A DNA stretch of 64,000 nucleotides from Neostapfia colusana (taxonomy: Eukaryota; Streptophyta; Magnoliopsida; Poales; Poaceae): the NCBI GenBank assembly GCA_030760725.1, contig JASWHV010000005.1, positions 30,079,241 through 30,143,240 on the forward strand. The letters run 5' to 3'. The position numbers and the translations under genes were made by a program. Below, one piece after another: positions 57,104-64,000 of this stretch (positions within the stretch are counted from its first letter, which is position 1; every line of letters starts with the position of its first letter). The notes beneath the pieces are model-generated. The model did no database searches and was not told the DNA's origin. It saw nothing but the letters and a program-made list of their open reading frames with translations.

Positions 57104-60100
57104 TCAAAATTCATCAACATCATGATCATCAACATCGCGATCTGTCGTCTTGAGCTGTTTACGTTTCCGCTTTCGCATTGTAGATGTCTCTACATCTGCA
57201 ACGTCTCCTACTAAGTTATCGAGTCCTGCACCAGACTCGACGATAAAAGAGTCTGGCAACTCTTCGTCTTGGTAAACTTCTTCAATGTCTCCACTATCAT
57301 GATAACCATCATCTCCAGGAGTATACAAGCGCTCACGAGGATTCACTTTATATACAACCCACCAAGTGCTAAGCTTCTTACATGGATAAGGTAGATAATA
57401 CACTTGTTCCACTTGATGTGCAAGAACGTATGTATCTAAACCTCATAAGCGTTCGTTGTGATTCACTTCCACCATGCCAAATTGATTTTCTCAAGTTCCA
57501 TGATTGTTATCAAACCAATCACAATCAAAGAATACCACTCGAAGTTCTTTATTGCCAGCGAAAGTAAATTCCAGAATTTTGTTAATGATTCCATAGTAAT
57601 TGGTTTCTTTCCCTTGTGAGTCGATTGCTCTCGTCACAACTCCGCAATTTGATGTTGCTGCGAGAGGACGAAGAGTTTCGAATTGAGTTGTACGGAATCG
57701 GAAGCCATTTACGTCATATCGACCATAGCTTCTAACTTTCACTAATCCATAAGATAGTTGTCGTAAATCTTGATGGATGTCTGTGTTCGCTAATACATAA
57801 GCTCGAAACCAGGATAAGAAATTTGGCCCTCCATTAATTCCAGACCGTCGCATCGTTTCTACTTGCTTTCTCGTTGGTTGATGCTTATGTTTCCAGTTTT
57901 GGTTGTGGAACTCACTGTACATACAAAACACATGCCATCGACATTAGCATACATGTATTGGTAAATACAATAATCATCATAAATGTAAGAGAAACACTTA
58001 CTCGAAATACTTCTCCATGCCATCGATATTAGCATACATGTAGAGTAAAGCAGCAGTCCTTTCTCCTTCAGTAAAATCGTATGATGTGCTGCTGCCAACA
58101 GTAGTTCCCCTCGATTCAAAAATAGAGAGATCACTAACTGGTGGTTCGTCATCTACATTGTATCGCATTGCCGAAGTATTGACATTGTTTTCCTCTGTAA
58201 AGTAGAAACTAGAAAAGTAACCTACTTCCTTTAGAGTAAATGCTTCGGCAATGCACCCTTCAACCCTTGCTCTGCTGCCAACCATAGTTTTCAAATATCT
58301 CAAAGCTCTTTCAATATGGTACATCCATCTATATTGCAAAGGACCACCAACTTTTGCTTCGAATGGAAGATGTATAAGAAGATGCTGCATTGGATTGAAG
58401 AAAGCAGGAGGAAATATTTTTTCCATCTTACATAAAAGTACAGGTATCTCCTTCTCTAACTTCTCCATCATGTCTTTCGTTATTTCTTTAGCACATAACT
58501 GCCTATAGAATAATGATAGCTCAGCTAACACCTTCCACACCGCATCATCCAGGTATCCCCGAAACATAACAGGTAAGAGTCTTTCCATTATTATATGATA
58601 GTCATGACTCTTCAACCCAGTGAGCTTTCCCGTTTTAACATTCACGGCTCGTCTCAGACTAGCAGCATAACCATCTGGGAATTTCAAAGTTTTCAACCAT
58701 TCCATAACTTGTTTCTTTTCATTTGGTCGAAGCACGAAAGAAGCACGTGGCTTACCACCGCTTTCAGAGAGCTCAAGAGTAGGTCGATTACAAATCTCGG
58801 CCAAATCCTTTCGAGCCTTTAAGTTGTCTTTCGTTTTGCCCGTGATATCCATGCACGTGCTTATGATACATTCGGCCACGTTACGCTCCTGATGCATTAC
58901 ATCAATATTATGCATCAGTATCAATGACTTCACATATGGTAGCTCCCAAACTCCACATACATGAGTCCAGTTGTGAACATTTCCGTAACCTACAAAGAAT
59001 CCAGGGCGAGCTTCATCGGGGACTAGTGAGTCCAACACATCGGATACTTCCCACTCGCTTAGGCGTTTAGGTGGTTCCTTAGTGACAACAGTATCTTTTC
59101 TGAAGACATTCCTCTGTTGCCTGAATGGGTGGTTTCGAGGAAGCCAACGCCTATGACAATCAAAGTAGCTTATCTTGCCACCGTATGTAAGTCGAAAACA
59201 CTCTGTGTCAGACGCACATATGGGACACGACAAACGACCATGTGTGCTCCATCCAGAAAACATGCCGTACGCAGGGAAATCATGGACAGACCACAAATAA
59301 GCAGCTCGAAGGTTGAATTTCTGCTTCTTGTAACAGTCATACGCTTCAACTCCAATCCACAACGTTTTCAATTCTTCAATCAATGGTTTCAACATCACAT
59401 TGATACGTGATCCCGGATGATCTGGTCCTGGTATAATGAGGCTAAGAAACATAAACTCGTACTTCATACAAAGAGAAGGTGGTAGGTTGTACGGAATAAC
59501 AAAGACGGGCCAACAGGAGTATGGTGTGGCATTTGTACTGAAAGGTGAAAAACCATCCGTCGGTAACCCGATGCGAACATTTCTCGCATCACTAGCAAAA
59601 GCAGGATCAAAAGAGTCCAAAGACTTCCATGCATCACCGTCCGACGGATGAGTCAACACATCTTTGTTCTCACGCACACCTTCTTTGTGCCATCTCATGT
59701 GTCTGGCAGATCTTTTAGAAAGAAACAGCCGCTTCAACCGAGGTGTCACAGGCAAGTAATGCAATTGCTTATGTGCAACTTCTGTCATTACTTTATCACC
59801 ATCGTCATTGACAACTTCGACAAACCTCGATTTTCCACACTTTAAACAATTCTTCTCTTTGTCATGCTCTTTCCAAAATAGCATGCAGTTATCTGGACAC
59901 ACGTCAATTTTTTCATATTTCATACCCAGTCCAGATAGTAATTTCTTTGAGTGATACATATCTTTGGGCAGTTTTTGAGGTTGTGGAAGAGCATCGCTGA
60001 TAAGTTTCATCATATCATTGTAGCAATTATTAGAGAAGAAATACTTAGATTTGATTGCCATAAATCTGGTCATGAAAGTAAGAAGAGTCATTTCAGTATG

Positions 60101-60499
60101 ATCATGCAACACCTCTTCAGAAGCTTTCAAGAGATTAAAGAATGCGTCTGCCTCATTTGTGGGCGGATCCTCCGTTTGTATATCTTGTAACATCTCATCG
60201 ATCCTGTCAACACCCGGACAATCATCATCATCTACATGAACGGCTCGAGGAGCAGACTCACTGTGGAAACTCCAGACCTCATAATATGGCATGTAACCGT
60301 TTTTGCACAAGTGTAATGACAATGTCGTTTTGTCCAAAAACTTAGTATTCCGGCATTTCGCACATGGACAACGAACTTTATCGGTCGTAGACAACGAGAA
60401 CACTCGATCAATAAAGTCATCTGTCCTGGCATACCACTCATCTGAGTGACCAGTTGCCTTGTTCCAACCGGTATACATCCAACTACGGTCTTCACTCAT
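57104..60499 (-). pseudogene. CACTA transposase, TNP2 type
   Basis: Exon 1 (60499-58002) encodes a transposase-associated N-terminus (WMYTGW, CPCAKCRN, HLCKNGYMPYYEVW), the TNP2 core (SFDPAFASDARNVRIGLPTDG, LSLIIPGPDHPG, AAYLWSVHDFPAYGMFSGW, LSCPIC) and a DUF4218-like part (LLIHLPFEAKVGGPLQYRW). Exon 2 begins at about 57914 after an intron with GTAAGT and TACAG borders. It holds the DUF4216-like end (YYGIINKILEF, VVFFDCDWFD, EQVYYLPYPC, WWVVYKVNPRE) and a basic tail, ending at 57104. In exon 2, TGA codons at about 57491 and near 57436 interrupt the frame, so the C-terminal region is probably lost. Exon 1 is open for 833 codons. The enzyme would cut and move the CACTA element. Confidence 0.88.
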
Positions 60500-61060
60500 G
60501 TTTAACTCTGCAGTTTTAAGTCAAAGAATTTATAGTTAGTTTATTATTTATTTATATTACGAACCTATATCTATTGGAAAGGATAGGTCCTAAACCCACC
60601 CAAGAGTGACCGAGACGAACATGCTTATAACAAGACACGAGGTCTAGATTCAGACGAAATTTCGGCAGCATAACCCCGCTGTTCTCCAACTGCACGTCCA
60701 AAAATAGAGCAGCGGAGAACATTAGGGTGACGCTGTCGAAACTACGTCCAAATCTAAACCCCGCGTCCCATTATAAGCACGCCCTCTCGGTCACTCCTAG
60801 GCTGTCCAAAAAGGGACAATTCCGAACCTACACGCCTCACATGCGTAACACGTGTGAGACGGGCTGGTTCGAAACAGGTGACGCGTATTGTAAAGGTTTG
60901 CGTCAATCTTTCATTTTTGAGTGATTTCAAAGAGAGAGAGGAAAGAACAATAGACAGAAGGAAAGAACCATAGTTGTTAAGGCAGCGCTTAAGCGGTAAG
61001 ACGCCTGGGGATCGTAAGGCGTCCCATCGCCTTAGACCCCGGCGTAAGGCAGGTGAATAC
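60500..61060 (-). promoter_or_regulatory. Upstream region of the CACTA transposase
   Basis: Non-coding. It lies between the transposase start and the GC-rich block and should hold the promoter, although no clear TATA box was chosen. Near 60975-61060 the words AAGGCG and CGCCTTA occur several times in both orientations. Confidence 0.4.
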
Positions 61061-61069
61061 GGCGGCGGC

Positions 61070-62340
61070 GCTTGCACACAAGGGAGGCGGCGGCGGCGCC
61101 CGCGCACAGGATCTTGCATTCGTATGAGGTTGAGCTCCGGCTGGCGGGCGGCGGGTGGCGGCCGGGGCGCCGGCTGGCGGGCGGGGGGCGGCAGGGGCTG
61201 CGGCCGCTGGGGCAGCCGGGGGGCGGCCGGGGCGGCGGCCGGGCGGCCGGGTGGCGGACGGGCAGCGCCTGGCGGGCGGCGGCCGGGTGGCAGGCCGGGG
61301 CGCCGGCTTGCGGGGGCGGCCGGGGCGGTGGCGGGCGGGCGATGGCCGAGCGCTGGCTAAGCCGCAGGGGGGGAGGGGGATCGGGGATCGGAGGCCGAAC
61401 GCCGCGGGGGGGAGAGGGGGGGTAGGGCGAGGCGGCCTAGGTTGTTCACATCTTCCTTTTGTAGACGTATACGTTACCACTAAATGGGTCGTATCGGGCC
61501 CTAAGCCCATTTATATACATATAGTACTTTTAAACACTCAAACAATCGAAACAATAATCAATTAAACTATTAACTCATATGCATTAATCATCTAAGCAAT
61601 TAACAAATCATCTAAACAAACATAATTACCGTAGTTAACAAACTTATCAATTCTAAGCAATTAAAAAAACACCTAGCTAGCAATTCAAATAAACATGGAC
61701 AATAATTAAAACTAACCATATCAATTCATCTAAAGCTAATAAATTATCCACCTGTCGGGCGGGTGGCGGCCGGGGCGCCGGCTGTCGTGGGCGGCCGGGG
61801 CGGCGGCGGGTGGCGGCCGGGGCGCCGGCTGGCGGGCGGGGGCCGGTCGGGGTGGCGGCCGGGGCTTCGGCCGCTGGGGCGCCGGCTGGCGGGGGTGGCC
61901 GGGGCAGCGGCCGGGACTGCGGCCGCTGGGGCGGCCGGGGGGCGGCCGGGCGGCGCCTAGCTGGCGGCGGCCGGGCGGCGCCTAGCTGGCGGCGGCCGGG
62001 CGGCGCCTAGCTGGCGGCGGCCGGGTGGCGGCCGGGGGGGTGGCCGGGCGGCGGCCGGGGGGGTGGCCGGCCGGCGGCCGGGCGAGGGCGGGCGGCGGCC
62101 GTGCGCGGGCGGGCGGCGGCCGGGCGCGGGCAGGCGGCGGCCGGGCGCGGGCGGGCGGCGACCGGCGGCGGAGGGCGGGCGGCGACCGGCGGCGGAGGGC
62201 GGGCGGCGACCGGCGGCGGAGGGCGGGCGGCGACCGGCGGCGGAGGGCGGGCGGCGACCGGCGGCGGCGGGCGGGCGGCGGCGGGAGGCTCGGGCTCGGG
62301 TCGGCGCGGGCGTGAATGCCCACGCCGACCCGAGCCCCCG
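61070..62340. repeat. Very GC-rich tandem-repeat blocks in the CACTA element
   Basis: Two blocks (about 61070-61430 and 61755-62340), separated by 300 bases of AT-rich sequence, consist almost only of GGCGGCCGGG-type words. Five direct copies of a 24-base unit (GCGACCGGCGGCGGAGGGCG plus GGCG) start at 62158, 62182, 62206, 62230 and 62254. All long ORFs across the blocks encode Gly/Arg/Pro/Ala repeats in several frames and are not genes. Confidence 0.85.
62292..62337. repeat. Perfect 15-base hairpin at the edge of the GC-rich block
   Basis: GGGCTCGGGTCGGCG (62292-62306) pairs exactly with CGCCGACCCGAGCCC (62323-62337) over a 16-base centre. That centre can itself pair through GGGC and GCCC. 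Confidence 0.85.
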
Positions 62341-62344
62341 CGGG

Positions 62345-62612
62345 TATAGAAGCCTTATTTACGACGGCCACAACAATGGCCGTCGTAAATAAGTCTTATT
62401 TACGACGGCCCCGGTGCGGCTGTCGTATATAACTGCTATATACGACAGCCTAGGGTTGGCTGTCATATATAACAGCTATATACGACAGCCTAGGATTGGC
62501 TGTCGTATATAAGAACTATATACGACAGCCATATGCTTATATACGACAGCTTCCGGCTGACCGTCGTATGTAAGTTTATATACGACAGCTAGCCGTCGTA
62601 TGTTATACTGGC
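62345..62612. repeat. CACTA right subterminal repeat array
   Basis: About 14 copies of CGACGGCC/CGACAGCC-TATATA words in both orientations. The copies nearest the GC-rich block read TTTACGACGGCC and the outer ones TATACGACAGCC, so the array has two sub-types. Confidence 0.9.
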
Positions 62613-62641
62613 TGTCGTATGTTGCCCTGTTTCCTGTAGTG
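62613..62641 (-). repeat. CACTA terminal inverted repeat, right
   Basis: On the - strand CACTACAGGAAACAGGGCAA continues into CATACGACAG, the mirror of the left end. Confidence 0.85.
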
Positions 62642-63296
62642 GAGGCGACGTGCTCTTGGTTGGAGCCGATGGGGGCAAAGAGAGCGAGCTGTGTTTCGCT
62701 CGGGAGGTGGCGGCATCTCCCCCTCGGTGGCACGCGCTAGGACGTCGGCTGCTACGAGGGAAAAATAGAGCCTCTGTTTTACTTCTTGTGTAAGTCTACT
62801 CCTTATGACAGGTGGGTCCCACTGCTCTTATCTCCCCAAATATCTCCACTTTTGGCACATTGCAACTTAAGTCATGAGAAACTCCAATTTGAACACCATT
62901 TGGGCAAATTGACAAGTTTTACTTCAGTTTCAAAATTGAATTCAAATTTCAATGGAATTCACCAGTCTCTTTGATATACATATCAAAGCACCTCTAAATT
63001 TTCTCAAAATTTGTCTTCCTCATAATTTGGACCTGAAGAATTCAAATATGGATTCAAACTTTTAATTTGGTGGCTGCAAAGGGGAGGTTTACAACCACAG
63101 TTTGCATCCTTCATTTAAAAATGACCACATTTGCATTTAAATGATCATTTGAATTCAAAGTGGACTTGAATTCTTGTGCTTGCTCATGACAACCTTCACA
63201 TGTTTAGAAAAGTTTTTGCATGTCCCATTTCTTGAATTTAATCCCAACTTTATTCACCACTCAAGTTTTCCATTTACAAGTTTTTGGACTTCTACA

Positions 63297-63310
63297 TTCC
63301 TCCCCCCTTA
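63297..63310 (-). promoter_or_regulatory. Polypurine tract of the right-edge element
   Basis: On the - strand AAGGGGGGAGGAA precedes the TGTAGAAGTCC that opens LTR B. It is identical in form to the tract at 502-514. Confidence 0.85.
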
Positions 63311-63379
63311 AAAAAGAATCTCGTCCCGAGATTCATGATTAAGGACAATGTGGGGAGGACGACTATTGTACATAAGCCT

Positions 63380-64000
63380 CTAATAGCTCCGGATGATTGA
63401 GATTTAAATACTCCTCGCTTTCCCATGTAGCTTCCTCGAACGTGTGATTTTCCCATAGCACCTTGAAAAATCACATCGTCCGGTTTCTGGCCTTGTGAGT
63501 CTTTTGATCAATTATCCGGGTTGGATGCTCAACATAAGTGAGGTACGGCTTCAAATCTGCTATGCCTCCCATGAGAATCTCCGTTGGAAATTTCAAACAC
63601 TTCCGCAACTGAGATATGTGGAAGACGTTATGAACTACGGCTAAGGCTGCCGGTAACTCCAAACGGTATGCCACGGTTCCACTTCTTTCGATGATGGCAA
63701 AGGGACCGATAAAACGCGGAGCTAATTTTACTTTCACTCCGAATCGGGGAATTCTCTTCATAGGAGATACGCGGAGATATACGTGGTCTCCAACTTGAAA
63801 GTCTATAGGACGACGTCTCTTATCCGCATAGCTCTTTTGTCTGGACTGAGCGGCTTTAAGATTTGCTTGAATCAGCCTTACCCGCTCTTCTGCTTCATTT
63901 ACGACATCAATCCCGTAAATAACTCTCTCGCTAGATTCACACCAGTTCAAGGGTGTGCGGCACTTCTGGCCATAGAGAGCTTCATAAGGTGTCATTTTTA
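63380..64000 (-). pseudogene. Right-edge element: C-terminal end of Ty3/gypsy polyprotein
   Basis: On the - strand the frame enters from the right edge with TPYEALYGQKCRTPLNWCE. It continues through FQVGDHVYLRVSPM, FGVKVKLAPRFIGPF and VHNVFHISQLRKCLKFP to LKPYLTYVEHPTRI. A TGA at about 63471 interrupts RNRTM and FFKVLW, after which EATWESEEYL and NHPELLEAYV complete the chromodomain-like tail. It is the same protein as at 1-449, but here without a frame change in the visible part. The rest of the element lies beyond the window. Confidence 0.9.

Larger units (their letters stand above)
54022..62641 (-). mobile_element. Complete CACTA (En/Spm) transposon, 8.6 kb
   Basis: The left end reads CACTACAGGATTCCTGTCAA and the right end, read inward on the - strand, CACTACAGGAAACAGGGCAA. 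The 3-base duplication GAG is present on both sides (54019-54021 and 62642-62644), as expected for CACTA elements. Both ends have arrays of CGTCGTATATA subterminal repeats. Two genes lie on the - strand: a TNP2-type transposase first, then a Ptta/En/Spm-type gene. A GC-rich repeat block lies between the right subterminal array and the transposase start. Confidence 0.93.
50605..63296 (-). repeat. LTR B: 3' LTR of the right-edge gypsy element, split by a CACTA transposon
   Basis: On the - strand it opens TGTAGAAGTCC right after the polypurine tract (63297-63310) and closes GGCCCCATGACA at 50605. Without the CACTA element and one target copy it is about 4.07 kb. It matches LTR A in many places in inverted orientation, so both belong to one family. 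The left flank ACCCG (50600-50604) is the presumed target copy. Confidence 0.85.

Noticed and set aside
60974..62392. Several long ORFs rich in Gly, Arg, Pro and Ala on both strands
   Set aside because: They are open in many frames at once because the DNA is GC repeats. No start context or domain supports any of them.

Overview
The window looks like a gene-poor, heavily nested transposon block from a grass (Poaceae) nuclear genome. The evidence is the set of chromovirus-type and Tat-type Ty3/gypsy elements, a plant RTE-type LINE, a MuDR-type (MULE) transposase, a two-gene CACTA (En/Spm) element, initiator-Met and GGCGCGCCAGGTAGGGGG-type primer binding sites, and many nonsense changes of the kind produced by decay of methylated cytosine. 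I found no host gene, tRNA, rRNA or CRISPR array. Lineage names come from reading motifs by eye; no database search was run.

Left part (1-12251). The tail of a Ty3/gypsy polyprotein (element A, + strand) runs in from the left edge, followed by its 3' LTR (515-7761). That LTR is split by an RTE-type LINE (about 2440-5852). Element A abuts the 3' end of a Tat-like gypsy element (element X, 7762 to about 8951). After about 1.3 kb that I cannot assign, which includes a small cluster of hairpins, comes a broken MULE transposase on the - strand (10297-12251), cut off at its N-terminus.

Central part (12252-50461). The MULE is interrupted by a Tat-like element (element 4). Its 5' LTR was hit twice, 18 bases apart, by two chromoviruses, both on the - strand. 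Element 1 (12360-27780) has 4 kb LTRs and target duplication GGCGC. Element 2 (27804-48891) has target duplication CGTCA. Each carries an extra ORF upstream of the gag position. Element 2 has a copia-type solo LTR in its left LTR (28702-30183), and its extra ORF is split by a complete Tat element with two RNase H domains on the + strand (element 3, 36144-45763, target duplication ATGTC). Element 2 has lost gag.

Right part (50462-64000). The gag start of element 4 is broken by the first 143 bases of another LTR (element 7). That fragment is cut by the 3' LTR of a - strand element of the same family as element A (LTR B, 50605-63296), whose polyprotein tail reaches the right edge. LTR B contains a complete 8.6 kb CACTA transposon (54022-62641, target duplication GAG) with a TNP2-type transposase gene, a multi-exon Ptta/En/Spm-type gene, subterminal repeat arrays and a very GC-rich tandem-repeat block.

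The two outermost elements are therefore members of one family facing each other tail to tail, and everything between their 3' LTRs is nested insertions. Almost every coding region has stops or frameshifts. The exceptions that read cleanly are the extra ORF of element 1, its gag, the long TNP2 exon, and the exons of the second CACTA gene as I traced them.
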